This document shows positions 1-9,690 of a stretch of 64,000 nt of DNA, piece after piece. Position 1 is the first letter of the stretch, and every line of letters starts with the position of its first letter. The DNA is taken from the NCBI RefSeq assembly GCF_030680395.1, contig NZ_JAUXVR010000005.1:62001-126000 (forward strand), written 5' to 3'. The notes under the pieces were generated by a model that was not told where the DNA came from, made no database searches, and was given only the letters and a program-made list of their open reading frames with translations. The translations under genes and the position numbers were made by a program. This DNA is from Methylobacter sp. GTDB taxonomy: Bacteria; Pseudomonadota; Gammaproteobacteria; Methylococcales; Methylomonadaceae.

Positions 1-2067
1 GGCATTTTGACAGGGATAGGCGCTCAAACCGCAAACCGCCTGCAAAAACTCGGCCTTTGCACACTTCAGGACTTGATTTTTCACCTGCCTCTGCGTTACG
101 AAGACCGCACCCGTGTTTATCCGATATGCTCGTTAAAGCCCGGCATGACGGTACTGATCAGCGGCAAGGTTGAGTTTATCGATATTTTACCCCGAGGCCG
201 AAAAAGTTTGATCTGCCGAATCAGCGACGGCACCGGCTTTATCAGCCTGAAGTTCTTCCACTTTTCCGCCAGCCAGCACAATGCGCTGAAACCCGGCACA
301 TCAATCAGTTGTTTTGCCGAAGTTCGCTACGGTTTTGCCGGACTGGAAATGGTTCATCCTGAATACAAGGTCATCGCCAATCCCGACGACTGCATAACGG
401 AAACGCGCTTGACCCCCGTTTATCCACTGACCGAAGGGCTTAGCCAGAATGTCGTACGCAAAGCGGTCAAACAGGCTTTAGAGCTTTGCAGCCATGAACC
501 CGAGTTGCTGACCGACTGGATACCCGAATCGATCTTAAAGCAATACCGTTACCCTGCCCTGGCAGATGCAATCCGGACCCTTCATGCGCCGGACGAATCG
601 GTGTCGATTGAAGCTTTGCAAAACGGCAGCGTACCCGCATTAAAACGGCTGGCCTTTGAAGAACTGCTTACGCATTATTTAAGCCTGAGAATAACCCGCA
701 ATAAAACCAAAGCATGGCAGGCACCCTCGTTCTTAGAAACTGCGACCGGCAAAGTTGCCGCAGAACATTTCATCCGCTCCCTGCCGTTTAAACTGACCGG
801 CGCGCAGCAACGAGTGATTGCGGAAATCGAAGCCGATTGCCGCTTGCAACATCCGATGATGCGACTGGTTCAAGGCGATGTCGGCTCAGGTAAAACCATC
901 GTCTCCGCCTACGCGGCGTTACTAGCCTTAACGGCAGGTTATCAGGTTGCGGTGATGGCTCCGACCGAGTTGCTGGCCGAACAACATAAGCGCAACTTCG
1001 ACGTCTGGTTTGACGGCTTTGAAACCCAAGTAACATACTTAACCGGACAACTCAAAGGCAATGCCAGGAAAGCCGTTTTACAAGCGCTGGAGGACGGCAG
1101 CGCGGGTATTATCATCGGCACCCATGCATTATTTCAGGACGCTGTGAACTTCCATCGACTCGGCCTGATTATTATTGATGAGCAACACCGCTTCGGCGTA
1201 CATCAGCGACTGGCGCTCAGGGAAAAAGGCCAACAGGGCGGCATCAGGCCGCACCAGTTAGTAATGACCGCCACGCCGATTCCGCGTACCCTGGCTATGC
1301 TGCAATATTCCGACCTGGATATATCCATCATCGACGAACTGCCGCCGGGTAGAAAACCGGTCGTCACCAGCGTGATTCCCGCCGAGCGACGCGCCGATGT
1401 GATCGACCGGATTAACGGCTGGGTCGACAAAAAAAAACAGGTCTATTGGGTCTGTACGCTGATTGAAGAATCGGAAGTTTTGCAATGCGAAGCGGCGGAA
1501 AAAACCGCAGAAACATTAACCCAAGCCTTGCCGAACGTACGCGTTGCGCTAATACACGGGCGCATGAAGTCAGCCGAAAAAGACGCCGTTATGCAGGCCT
1601 TTAAAAATCACCAAATTGATTTGCTGGTCGCCACAACCGTCATTGAAGTCGGTGTCGATGTGCCCAATGCCGGATTAATGATCATCGAAAACCCGGAGCG
1701 TCTCGGACTATCCCAACTGCATCAATTGCGCGGACGGGTCGGTCGCGGCAATGACGACAGTTATTGCCTGCTGATGTATCAAGCACCTTTGTCCGATACC
1801 GCCCGTCATCGTCTGGGAGTTTTACGGGACAGCAACGACGGTTTTGTCATTGCCGAAAAAGATCTTGAGTTGCGCGGCCCCGGCGAAGTCATGGGTACCC
1901 GGCAGACCGGACAAATGCATTTTAAAATTGCCGATTTGGCCAGGGATTCCGATTTGCTGGCTGTCGTTCAACAGATTGGCGACACCTTTTTCACCCACTC
2001 GCCCCAAGCCATACAACCCTTGTGTGACCGTTGGCTGGGCGCATCGACCGAATATTCCGAGGTTTAA
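1..2067 (+). CDS. recG: ATP-dependent DNA helicase RecG, 5' end outside the window
   Basis: RecG is a monomeric superfamily 2 helicase that remodels stalled replication forks and Holliday junctions. The reading frame is open back to base 1, and the first visible residues (Thr-Gly-Ile-Gly) match a point about 15 residues inside E. coli RecG. The true start is therefore upstream, and the TTG at 7 is not a credible start. An N-terminal wedge/OB region contains LPLRYEDRT. It is followed by Walker A GDVGSGKT (about residue 290 counted from base 7), the DEQH box with HRFGVHQR (about 390), and a C-terminal helicase half with TTVIEVGVDVPNA and HQLRGRVGRG. Length and motifs are those of an intact protein. 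ubiC begins 6 bp after the stop, so the two are probably cotranscribed. Confidence 0.97.
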   Translation, partial: GILTGIGAQTANRLQKLGLCTLQDLIFHLPLRYEDRTRVYPICSLKPGMTVLISGKVEFIDILPRGRKSLICRISDGTGFISLKFFHFSASQHNALKPGTSISCFAEVRYGFAGLEMVHPEYKVIANPDDCITETRLTPVYPLTEGLSQNVVRKAVKQALELCSHEPELLTDWIPESILKQYRYPALADAIRTLHAPDESVSIEALQNGSVPALKRLAFEELLTHYLSLRITRNKTKAWQAPSFLETATGKVAAEHFIRSLPFKLTGAQQRVIAEIEADCRLQHPMMRLVQGDVGSGKTIVSAYAALLALTAGYQVAVMAPTELLAEQHKRNFDVWFDGFETQVTYLTGQLKGNARKAVLQALEDGSAGIIIGTHALFQDAVNFHRLGLIIIDEQHRFGVHQRLALREKGQQGGIRPHQLVMTATPIPRTLAMLQYSDLDISIIDELPPGRKPVVTSVIPAERRADVIDRINGWVDKKKQVYWVCTLIEESEVLQCEAAEKTAETLTQALPNVRVALIHGRMKSAEKDAVMQAFKNHQIDLLVATTVIEVGVDVPNAGLMIIENPERLGLSQLHQLRGRVGRGNDDSYCLLMYQAPLSDTARHRLGVLRDSNDGFVIAEKDLELRGPGEVMGTRQTGQMHFKIADLARDSDLLAVVQQIGDTFFTHSPQAIQPLCDRWLGASTEYSEV

Positions 2068-2073
2068 TTTAAG

Positions 2074-2637
2074 TTGGCAAGCAAAAGCTTTTTATTCAAG
2101 CGGGAACCCTTATGGCTGGAAAACCGGTCCGGCATCCGTCATACCCTGCCGAAAAATGTCCAGTCATGGACCTATGAACCAGGATCGCTGACCCAGCGTC
2201 TGCGTGATTATTACGGTGATGCGATTGGCGTTAAAATCCTGCTACAGCAATGGAATACGCCGTTTTTAACCGAGCGCAGACTGCTTAAATTACACGAAAA
2301 CAAATACAGCCTGATTCGTGAGGTTTTGCTGCATGCCGACGGCAAGCCGCTGATTTTAGCGAGAACCATCATCCCGACAAGAACCATCAAAGCGGCTAAA
2401 AGCAACTTGGCTCATCTCGGCAGTCGTCCACTCGGAGAAGTGATTTTTTCCTATCCAAAACTGGAACGCATAGAAATGGATGTTACTTTTATTGATCCGC
2501 CGATCTGGACCCAGCCTGCGATTGCTGAAGGCCATATCGACCAGCCGATCTGGGGCAGAAGAACCGTTTATGCAATTGCGCACCGGCAAATGCTGGTGAG
2601 TGAGTTTTTCTTGCCGGAGGTCTTGGAAGTTTTTTAG
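2074..2637 (+). CDS. ubiC: Chorismate--pyruvate lyase
   Basis: UbiC removes pyruvate from chorismate to give 4-hydroxybenzoate, the first committed step of ubiquinone synthesis in the cytoplasm. The 187-residue product is close to the usual family length. It carries the family arginine in LIREVLL (about residue 82) and the C-terminal glutamate in SEFFLPEVL (about 177), which correspond to the product/substrate-contacting Arg and Glu of E. coli UbiC. GEVIF and the PIWGRR segment are also typical. The start is a TTG 6 bp after recG. No ATG lies early enough to keep the conserved N-terminal PLWL region, so TTG is preferred. UbiA, its usual partner, is not in the window. Confidence 0.93.
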   Translation: MASKSFLFKREPLWLENRSGIRHTLPKNVQSWTYEPGSLTQRLRDYYGDAIGVKILLQQWNTPFLTERRLLKLHENKYSLIREVLLHADGKPLILARTIIPTRTIKAAKSNLAHLGSRPLGEVIFSYPKLERIEMDVTFIDPPIWTQPAIAEGHIDQPIWGRRTVYAIAHRQMLVSEFFLPEVLEVF

Positions 2638-2821
2638 CTGGGCTAAGAGGGCATGTTCATCGAGATTTAACAAGAGTGCAAGCTTCGCCTAAAGCGCCTA
2701 CTTTTGGTGCTTGCAAGGCAGTACTCCAACTCTGTAGCACCACCCGGACTCGCCGGAATTACCACCTCACTCTAACGTCTTTCGACCAGCTCAGGACAGG
2801 CTTGGATGGTTTTATTTCGGC
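2638..2821. repeat. Intergenic patch of degenerate dispersed repeats
   Basis: This gap lies between convergent ubiC and cmoB. It contains TAAAGCGCCTACTTTTGGTGC at about 2692-2712, which recurs on the other strand near 47716-47737 with one or two changes. It also has a segment around 2778-2801 resembling the widespread 'TTTCGACNNGCTCAGGACAGGCTT' type of intergenic repeat. No open reading frame is credible and no clear U-tract terminator is seen. Confidence 0.5.
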
Positions 2822-3847
2822 CTAAACCACATTCGCAATAACAACAGCCCGTTTCGGAGCCGGCAAGCCTTCGCAGGTCAGTTGCGGATTTTCCGCATCC
2901 AAAAAATCTTTCAGCGAATTAAAAGTCATCCATTCCGTAGTGCGCTGTTCTTCAATACTGGTTACGGTGACATCGACCAGCCGGATATTTTTAAAGCCGC
3001 ACCGCTTTAACCAGCTGATCAAGGTGTCGCAGCTGGGCAGAAACCAGACGTTGCGCATTCTGGCGTAACGGTCTTCGGGCAACAAAACCTGACCCAGGCC
3101 GCCGTCGATAACCAGGGTTTCCAGCACCAGTTCGCCGCCGGGTTTCAGGCAGTCTCTTAACTCCATCAGGTGATCGATAGGCGAACGGCGATGATACAGT
3201 ACGCCCATCGAAAATACCGTGTCGAATGCCTTGAGGCCAATGGGCATGTCTTCAATGCCCATTGGCAAGACGTAAACCGGAGCTTCGCCGTACAATTTCC
3301 TGACCAGCTGAAACTGCATTACATTGAGCAGCATGGGGTCGATGCCGACCACTGTTTTTGCACCTGCGCCCAGCATACGCCAGCAATGATAACCGTTGCC
3401 GCAACCTACATCCAATACCAGGCGATACTCTAACGGCGCGATATGGTCTTTTAGGCGGTTCCACTTCCAGTCTGAACGCCATTCGGTATCTATGTTGATG
3501 CCGAACAAGTTGTAGGGGCCTTTACGCCAGGGATGGAGTGCTTTTAATTGGCTGTGTAGAGCCGACTTTAGTCGCCCAGGGCGAATCAATTCGCCCTGAC
3601 AATGCTCTATTGTATCCATGCTGTCGTCGATCAAATCATCGGAACAGCCTATTTGCACCGCATCGGCATCAAGCGCTCGGTATGCGACGGGCAGTTCCGG
3701 CACGCTATCGACCAGCGCCTGCCACTGCGCTAAATCGCCATGTTTGGCTTGATCAAAGCCCCGTTCAAGCTGTTGCGGCAATATCTTTGCCCAGGCATCG
3801 GCTTTTGCTTCAATCAGCGCATCATATAAGGGTTGATAATCAATCAT
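2822..3847 (-). CDS. cmoB: tRNA U34 carboxymethyltransferase CmoB
   Basis: CmoB transfers a carboxymethyl group from carboxy-S-adenosylmethionine to 5-hydroxyuridine at tRNA position 34, giving cmo5U and widening wobble decoding. The 341-residue product has the conserved HPWRKGP and DTEWRSDWKWNR stretches and a Rossmann SAM fold with LDVGCGNGYHCWRM (about residue 140) and GVLYHRRSP (about 220). The start overlaps the cmoA stop by 4 bp (ATGA), so the two are translationally coupled. Residues of about 83-98, just before HPWRKGP, are encoded by a palindromic repeat (type C, 3554-3600) whose sister copy lies beside cmoA. This linker varies between homologues, and the reading frame is intact, so the protein is probably functional. 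Confidence 0.96.
   Translation of the reverse strand: MIDYQPLYDALIEAKADAWAKILPQQLERGFDQAKHGDLAQWQALVDSVPELPVAYRALDADAVQIGCSDDLIDDSMDTIEHCQGELIRPGRLKSALHSQLKALHPWRKGPYNLFGINIDTEWRSDWKWNRLKDHIAPLEYRLVLDVGCGNGYHCWRMLGAGAKTVVGIDPMLLNVMQFQLVRKLYGEAPVYVLPMGIEDMPIGLKAFDTVFSMGVLYHRRSPIDHLMELRDCLKPGGELVLETLVIDGGLGQVLLPEDRYARMRNVWFLPSCDTLISWLKRCGFKNIRLVDVTVTSIEEQRTTEWMTFNSLKDFLDAENPQLTCEGLPAPKRAVVIANVV
3554..3600 (-). repeat. Type C palindromic repeat inside cmoB
   Basis: The segment contains CGACTTTAGTCG followed by GCCCAGGGCGAAT. Reverse-complementing 4614-4668, in the gap beside cmoA, gives CGACTTTAGTCG followed by GCCCAGAGCGAAT and the same preceding TGTAG. The two are therefore copies of one element. 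Here the copy is read through in frame and codes for a linker just before the conserved HPWRKGP motif of CmoB. Confidence 0.7.
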
Positions 3848-4575
3848 TTCAAGGCAATGATGGAGGCAAAGTTGAAGTATTGGAACCAGACTTCCGCGCT
3901 GCTGAAACCAACTTGCCGCAAACGGTTTTGATGCTGGACAAAGGTTTCAGGAATCAGCACATTTTCCAACGCTGTGCGTTTTTGGCTGATTTCCAGGTCG
4001 CTGTAGCCTTGCGCTTTTTTAAAGGCATGATGCATTTCTATTTGCAGTTCCTGTTGCCGTTCGTCATCGAATTTGAGTTTTTCCGACAGGATTAAAATGC
4101 CGCCGGGCAAAAGTCCCTGATAGATTTTTTGCAAAAAATCGGATCGGTCTTCAAGCGGGATAAACTGAAGGGTAAAATTTAAAACTACCACAGAGGCATT
4201 TTCAATCGCAACCTCACGAATGTCAGCGCACAGCACATCGACTGCAACCGGTGCCTGATCTTTTTTTAACGTTTCCTGAAAGCGCGCCACCATTGCCTCG
4301 GAATTATCAACGGCAACAATGCGGCAATTTTCAGCTGCAATCTGGTGACGCATCGATAAGGTCGCAGCTCCCAGAGAGCAACCCAGATCGTAACAGACGC
4401 TATGCTCACGGGCAAAACGCCCGGCCAAAAGACCTATCGCAGAAATAATTGCGCTATAACCGGGAACAGACCGTTGAATCATGTCCGGAAAGACGCTGGC
4501 TACTGTTTCGTCAAATTTAAAAGCACCGACTTCGCCAATGGGGCTGGCATAAATGGAGTCTTTCGGGGAATTCAT
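3844..4575 (-). CDS. cmoA: Carboxy-S-adenosyl-L-methionine synthase CmoA
   Basis: CmoA makes carboxy-SAM from SAM and prephenate, supplying the cofactor used by CmoB for tRNA wobble modification. The 243-residue product has the SAM-binding loop DLGCSLGAATLSM (about residue 62) and the downstream VVLNFTLQFIPLEDR motif, both diagnostic of CmoA. The C-terminal end EVWFQYFNF also fits. It overlaps cmoB by 4 bp. The ATG at 4575 is the obvious start since the conserved N-terminal phenylalanine-rich FDETVASVFPDM region follows it. Confidence 0.96.
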   Translation of the reverse strand: MNSPKDSIYASPIGEVGAFKFDETVASVFPDMIQRSVPGYSAIISAIGLLAGRFAREHSVCYDLGCSLGAATLSMRHQIAAENCRIVAVDNSEAMVARFQETLKKDQAPVAVDVLCADIREVAIENASVVVLNFTLQFIPLEDRSDFLQKIYQGLLPGGILILSEKLKFDDERQQELQIEMHHAFKKAQGYSDLEISQKRTALENVLIPETFVQHQNRLRQVGFSSAEVWFQYFNFASIIALK

Positions 4576-4613
4576 GGATTAGGAAATAAAAATTGAGCGG
4601 GGTGGAACGGGCC

Positions 4614-4668
4614 GTAGCTGTAGGGGGAGTTTTATTCGCTCTGGGCGACTAAAGTCGCCCCTACAGGG
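4614..4668 (+). repeat. Type C palindromic repeat between cmoA and the mlaC-like gene
   Basis: GGGCGACTAAAGTCGCCC is a perfect 18-base palindrome flanked by CTACAG and TAGGGG. The unit matches the copy inside cmoB at 3554-3600 in reverse orientation. It lies in the gap downstream of the mlaC-like gene and upstream of cmoA, so as RNA it could act as a hairpin between the two. No run of U follows on either strand. Confidence 0.65.
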
Positions 4669-4699
4669 ATAAGCTTGGCGTAGCGTTTTTCGCAATGTT

Positions 4700-5344
4700 T
4701 CAGGAATTCGCTGCAGACTTTGCCGCTAGCGCTTCAGCATTACGCTTAACCAGTCCTTCAATAACCGCGTTTAATGAACCTTTGGTTTGAACTTCACTGG
4801 TGAAAGTGCTGCGATAGTTGGTCACTAAACTTACGCCTTCAATCATAATGTCGTAGGCTTTCCATTCGCCGCCACTTAGCAGCATCCGGTAGTTAACGCC
4901 GATAGGCTGTATGCCGGGTTGCAAAACTTCGGTTTTTACAATAACTTTTTTCTCATCGCTGCCCATTTCAAGAGGCAGAAAACGGACCGACCAGTCGTTA
5001 AATTCCACAAAAGCGCGGGAATAGGTTCTTACTAACAGCGTTTGGAATTCATGTTTAAAACGCTCACGTTCATCAATAGTTGCTGTTTTCCAGATTTTTC
5101 CCAAAACCAGTTCTGAAATTCTGTCGAAATCAGTATGCGGATAAATGACTTCATTAACGAATTGTGTGATCTTGGCAAAATCTTTGGTAAAAGATTTATC
5201 CTGCAGCTTTTCCTGTAATTTTGCAGAAGCGACTTGTATCGCCTGTTGTGGAGGCAACAAATCAGCCGCGACACCCTTAGCGACAGGCATCAAACTGAGT
5301 AATACAGCAAATAAACCGAACATTGTAACTTGCTTAGCTTTCAT
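4700..5344 (-). CDS. MlaC/Ttg2D-family periplasmic lipid-binding protein
   Basis: The family (Pfam Tol_Tol_Ttg2) binds phospholipid in the periplasm and shuttles it between the outer-membrane MlaA complex and the inner-membrane MlaFEDB transporter. Some members are tied to hopanoid transport (HpnM). The ATG at 5344 is chosen because AGAGGG precedes it by 5 bases and it is followed directly by a signal peptide (Lys-rich start, hydrophobic core to about residue 26, then AAD). The open frame upstream to 5380 would place the Shine-Dalgarno sequence inside the protein. The mature part has the family's FAKITQFVNEVIYPHTDFDRIS and GGEWKAYDIMIEGVSLV segments. No other mla gene is adjacent, so its partner system cannot be named. 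Confidence 0.85.
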   Translation of the reverse strand: MKAKQVTMFGLFAVLLSLMPVAKGVAADLLPPQQAIQVASAKLQEKLQDKSFTKDFAKITQFVNEVIYPHTDFDRISELVLGKIWKTATIDERERFKHEFQTLLVRTYSRAFVEFNDWSVRFLPLEMGSDEKKVIVKTEVLQPGIQPIGVNYRMLLSGGEWKAYDIMIEGVSLVTNYRSTFTSEVQTKGSLNAVIEGLVKRNAEALAAKSAANS

Positions 5345-5444
5345 AAAACCCTCTAAAATCAAACTGACGGATGCATTCACTCTTCAAATATCAGAATTGT
5401 ATTCACTGATACAATAAATCCTCTGTACTTAAATCTGTATTTAG

Positions 5445-6521
<1,077 letters not shown>

Positions 6522-6574
6522 TGCGAACATTTTAAATAATCCTTAATCTAACAACCTAAAGTGAGGCCTGTTTT

Positions 6575-7108
6575 ATGTCAGAAGATATTCTAATCGCCGA
6601 AAAAAGAAGATTTCACATTGAGGAAGCCATTTTGGTTTTACTGCTGATCCTGTCGCTAGTCGGTATCGGCATCATGGATTTTTCCCCTGCCGACGGCTAT
6701 GGTTATTGGCTCATTTTGGTTTTTGTATTTTGCCTGTTTGCAATGGTTATCGGCTGGCTGCAATCGAAGCACCGCAGTGATGATTTCAAGATTATCTTTC
6801 GTGAGCAATCGATACACTGGGCCACATCGTTACTGGTGGTTGGCGGGGTGTTTTTAATCCACCAGTCCGGACGGATACCCGAAGAAGATGCCGGCCTTAT
6901 TATCCTGCTGATTCTATCGCTTTCAACCATACTTGACGGCCTGCGCGTAGGCTGGCGCTTTAGCCTGGTTGGTCTATTCCTGGGGGTTGCCGCTGTGGTG
7001 TCGGTCTATACACCGCATTTTCTCTGGATAGAACTGGGCATTGCCCTTTTGATTGTTGCAGTGACCATTGCATGGGAATTATGGACGGAGAGAAAAGCAC
7101 AATTATGA
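6575..7108 (+). CDS. Hypothetical multi-pass membrane protein
   Basis: The 177-residue protein has no family I recognise with confidence. A short charged N terminus (SEDILIAEKRRF) is followed by about six hydrophobic segments, roughly at residues 16-32, 42-60, 80-95, 105-120, 128-145 and 150-168. It ends in ELWTERKAQL. It is preceded by GTGAGG about 12 bases before the ATG. Its stop overlaps the aroE start by 4 bp (ATGA), so it is cotranslated with aroE and probably cotranscribed with hemB, 53 bp upstream. Retention of the coupling suggests a real gene. Confidence 0.75.
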   Translation: MSEDILIAEKRRFHIEEAILVLLLILSLVGIGIMDFSPADGYGYWLILVFVFCLFAMVIGWLQSKHRSDDFKIIFREQSIHWATSLLVVGGVFLIHQSGRIPEEDAGLIILLILSLSTILDGLRVGWRFSLVGLFLGVAAVVSVYTPHFLWIELGIALLIVAVTIAWELWTERKAQL

Positions 7109-7938
7109 CCTTAATCGACCGCTATGCCGTATTTGGCCATCCTATCAAGCACAGCAAATCGCCGCGCATTCATCGGCTTTTTGCCGAACAAACCGGACAA
7201 ACGCTTGAATATACTGCGGTGGAAGTACCTGCCGAACAGTTCCAAACAACCGTTGCGATGTTTTTTGCTGGAGGCGGCAAAGGCTTAAATTGCACCGTAC
7301 CTCTGAAAGAGCTCGCCTGGAACTACGCTGACTGTAGAACCGAACGCGCCCAACTGAGCAAGGCAGTCAACACGCTCGCATTTCAGGCGGACGGCTCTAT
7401 ATTAGGCGATAACACCGACGGCATAGGTCTGGTAACAGACTTGGTCACCAACCATGCCATCACCTTAACAGGCATCCGCATACTGATTCTGGGCGCCGGT
7501 GGCGCCAGTCGGGGCATCATAGCGCCTATTCTTGAGCAAGCCCCGCAAACCCTTGTTATCGCCAACCGCACCGTTGATAAGGCCGTCAAGCTGGCCGCTG
7601 AATTTCACGACAAAGGAGCTATCACCGGCTGCGGCTTTGATGGCTTGGAAAACCGGCAATTCGATTTGATTTTAAACGCGACATCAGCCAGTTTGAGCGG
7701 TCAGTTACCGCCGCTACCGCCCGGTTTACTGGCGGCAGGCGGCAACTGTTACGACCTCGCCTACGGTAACGAACCGACGGCTTTTGTGCGCTGGGGACTG
7801 GAAAATCATGCGGCAAAGAGCCTGGATGGACTGGGTATGTTGGTTGAGCAGGCAGCGGAAGCTTTTTTTACCTGGCGTGGCGTTCGGCCCAAAACCCGGC
7901 CTGTTATTGAACTGTTGAATTCAGAGCGGCAAGCTTGA
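7105..7938 (+). CDS. aroE: Shikimate dehydrogenase (NADP+)
   Basis: AroE reduces 3-dehydroshikimate to shikimate in aromatic amino acid synthesis. The ATG at 7105 is chosen over an earlier in-frame ATG at 7072 because the conserved N terminus (DRYAVFGHPIKHSKSP) follows it directly and because it forms an ATGA overlap with the previous gene. Visible motifs are the shikimate-binding SKSPRIH, the catalytic Lys in NCTVPLKE, DNTDGIG, and the dinucleotide loop LGAGGASRG (about residue 130). The 277-residue length is normal. A heptad repeat array starts right at the stop codon. Confidence 0.96.
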   Translation: MTLIDRYAVFGHPIKHSKSPRIHRLFAEQTGQTLEYTAVEVPAEQFQTTVAMFFAGGGKGLNCTVPLKELAWNYADCRTERAQLSKAVNTLAFQADGSILGDNTDGIGLVTDLVTNHAITLTGIRILILGAGGASRGIIAPILEQAPQTLVIANRTVDKAVKLAAEFHDKGAITGCGFDGLENRQFDLILNATSASLSGQLPPLPPGLLAAGGNCYDLAYGNEPTAFVRWGLENHAAKSLDGLGMLVEQAAEAFFTWRGVRPKTRPVIELLNSERQA

Positions 7939-8040
7939 AAGGCAAAGGGCAAAGGGCAAAGGGCAAAGGGCAAAAATAGCTTGTATTGAGATTTAAGGAG
8001 CCGTCAAATTTTTCGCCTTTAGCCTTTACTCCTTCACCTT
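7938..8040. repeat. GGCAAAG heptad array with inverted partner between aroE and yrdA
   Basis: Five near-exact 7-base units (RGGCAAA) run from about 7941 to 7975. The complementary TTTCGCCTTTAGCCTTTAC lies at about 8012-8031, so a transcript from either strand could fold into a hairpin. The convergent aroE and yrdA genes would both run into it. Similar purine-rich heptad hairpins occur at 20538-20600, 53330-53394, 55189-55285 and 59942-59976. Confidence 0.75.
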
Positions 8041-8562
8041 CAAATACTTATTTTTCAACTGAATATACTGCTTGGACGAATATTCCAGAAACTCCTTGTC
8101 GGATTCCGTTAAAGGCCGGACCTGTTTGGCAGGTGCCCCCACATAAAGATAACCGCTTTCCAGCTTTTTCCCCGGCGGAACCAGCGCCCCGGCACCCAGC
8201 ATCACATAATCTTCAAGAACAGCCCCATCCATAATAATCGCGCCTATCCCTATCAGACAATAGTCGCCCACTGTGCAGGCATGCACCACCGCTCTATGCC
8301 CTATAGTAACGCCTTTGCCTATAATTAACGGATGGCCTTGAGCCGTGTACTTGCCGGCATGAGTTACATGCAACACGGAACCATCTTGTATATTGGTGCC
8401 GCCGCCAACAGTAATACTTTCAACATCGCCTCTGAGCACCGTCGTAGGCCATATGGAAACATCATCGCCCAAAGTAACGTCGCCGATCACCACAGCGCTG
8501 TCATCTATAAACACCGACTTGCCGATTGCCGGGTATTTATCATTAAACTTTCTAATTGCCAC
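8026..8562 (-). CDS. Gamma-carbonic-anhydrase-like hexapeptide-repeat protein (YrdA/PaaY family)
   Basis: The protein is a left-handed beta-helix trimer of the gamma-class carbonic anhydrase superfamily. Members bind a metal through three histidines at subunit interfaces, but the in vivo reaction of the YrdA group is not settled. The 178-residue sequence runs through repeated hexapeptides from about residue 15 to 130 (VVIGDV, VSIWPT, TVLRGD, INIQDG-like, VTIGHR, VMLGAG). The ligand candidates are in LHVTHAG and IGHRAVVHACT. The C terminus has the family's SGYLYVGAPAKQVRPL. It lies 54 bp after lptG on the same strand and may share its transcript. Confidence 0.9.
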   Translation of the reverse strand: MAIRKFNDKYPAIGKSVFIDDSAVVIGDVTLGDDVSIWPTTVLRGDVESITVGGGTNIQDGSVLHVTHAGKYTAQGHPLIIGKGVTIGHRAVVHACTVGDYCLIGIGAIIMDGAVLEDYVMLGAGALVPPGKKLESGYLYVGAPAKQVRPLTESDKEFLEYSSKQYIQLKNKYLKVKE

Positions 8563-8616
8563 TTTAACTCCCGCCTGTACATTTACTTACTGATTTTAAA
8601 GATTATTTACATAGCG

Positions 8617-9690
8617 TTATGCCTGCACCCGACTCAACGCAAATAGCGCCAGGGCTAATACAGTCAAACTGGGCGTAACTGCCATCAGCGGCGGATTAAG
8701 ATCGTAAATCAACCCGATATGGCCGACAATTTTATCGATAATATTAAATCCCATGCCGATGACGACGCCTATCATCATCCTTGCGCCGACGTTAATACCG
8801 CGTTTAACACCAATAACAAAGGGCGCAGACACCAGCAACATAACCAAAACAACCAAAGGATTTACCACGCGCCCCCAAAAAGCCAGTTCAAACTCGTGCG
8901 ATTTTTGATGATTATCTTTTAAAAAGTCGACATACATCGCCAGATCATACATGGATAAATCATGCGAGTTGACCACAACAATCTCCAATAAATCGGGCGC
9001 AACGGTTGATTGCCATACCTGCTCATTTTGGGCACTTGCGGTCATCTGCTCTGTTGAAATACTTGATTGCTTGATGCCCTCTAATTTCCACTGCTGGTTG
9101 CCTTGAAAAACAGCTTTCTCTGCATGGGTTGAATAACGCAAACGACGCTGGTCATCCAGTTCATAAATACTGATGTCCCCCAGATTTCCGTCATCCTGAA
9201 TTTTTCGTACATTGATGAATTTTTTGCCTTCACGCAGCCAGAGTCCGTATTTGACGTTCATGACAACCCGGCCTTCGTCCACGGCGTTGACCTTAACCAT
9301 CTGCGCCGCCCGTTCGGCTACCGGCGCGACAAATTCACCGACCAATATTGAGATCATGACTAAAATCATACCTGCCAGCATAACCGCCCTGATGATCCCC
9401 AAAATGGATAAGCCTGCAGCTCGCATGGCAATAAGTTCGCGGTTATTACCCATCGCACCCAATATAAACAGACTGCCTAATAAGGCGGATGCCGGCATCA
9501 ATTCATAAAAAACGGAAGGCGACGTCAGCGCAAGATAATAAAAGATCTCTGTTAAGCCGTAGTGCCCTTTGCCGAGATCCTTTAGCTGATCGCTGAAGGT
9601 AAACAAATTAAATAAGGTCAGTAATAATAAAGCGGCAACCAAAGACCCCTTTAATATTTCCCTGACTATGTAGCCTGTTAATACATTCAC
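8617..9690 (-). CDS. lptG: LPS export ABC transporter permease LptG
   Basis: LptG is one of two transmembrane subunits of LptB2FG, which extracts lipopolysaccharide from the inner membrane. The GTG at 9690 is taken as the start: AGGTGG lies 5 bases upstream, the GTG overlaps the lptF stop by 4 bp (GTGA), and the next residues (NVLTGYIVREILKGS) match the family N terminus. The longer frame to 9804 would overlap lptF heavily. The 357-residue protein has three N-terminal and three C-terminal membrane segments around a periplasmic jellyroll (about residues 125-270). DQLKDLGKGHYGL, typical of LptG, is visible. lptB, lptA and lptC are elsewhere in this window (55292-57231). Confidence 0.94.
   Translation of the reverse strand: MNVLTGYIVREILKGSLVAALLLLTLFNLFTFSDQLKDLGKGHYGLTEIFYYLALTSPSVFYELMPASALLGSLFILGAMGNNRELIAMRAAGLSILGIIRAVMLAGMILVMISILVGEFVAPVAERAAQMVKVNAVDEGRVVMNVKYGLWLREGKKFINVRKIQDDGNLGDISIYELDDQRRLRYSTHAEKAVFQGNQQWKLEGIKQSSISTEQMTASAQNEQVWQSTVAPDLLEIVVVNSHDLSMYDLAMYVDFLKDNHQKSHEFELAFWGRVVNPLVVLVMLLVSAPFVIGVKRGINVGARMMIGVVIGMGFNIIDKIVGHIGLIYDLNPPLMAVTPSLTVLALALFALSRVQA

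Noticed and set aside
3520-3540. CCATCCCTGGCGTAAAG in cmoB, similar to the type A tail
   Set aside because: It encodes the conserved HPWRKGP motif of CmoB, and the stem part of the element is absent.
3538-4095. A 185-codon plus-strand frame opposite cmoB and cmoA
   Set aside because: It is antisense to two well-supported genes and crosses a repeat; no recognisable domain.
7941-7975. Tandem 7-base units as a possible CRISPR array
   Set aside because: Units are contiguous without spacers and only 7 bases long; no cas gene is present.
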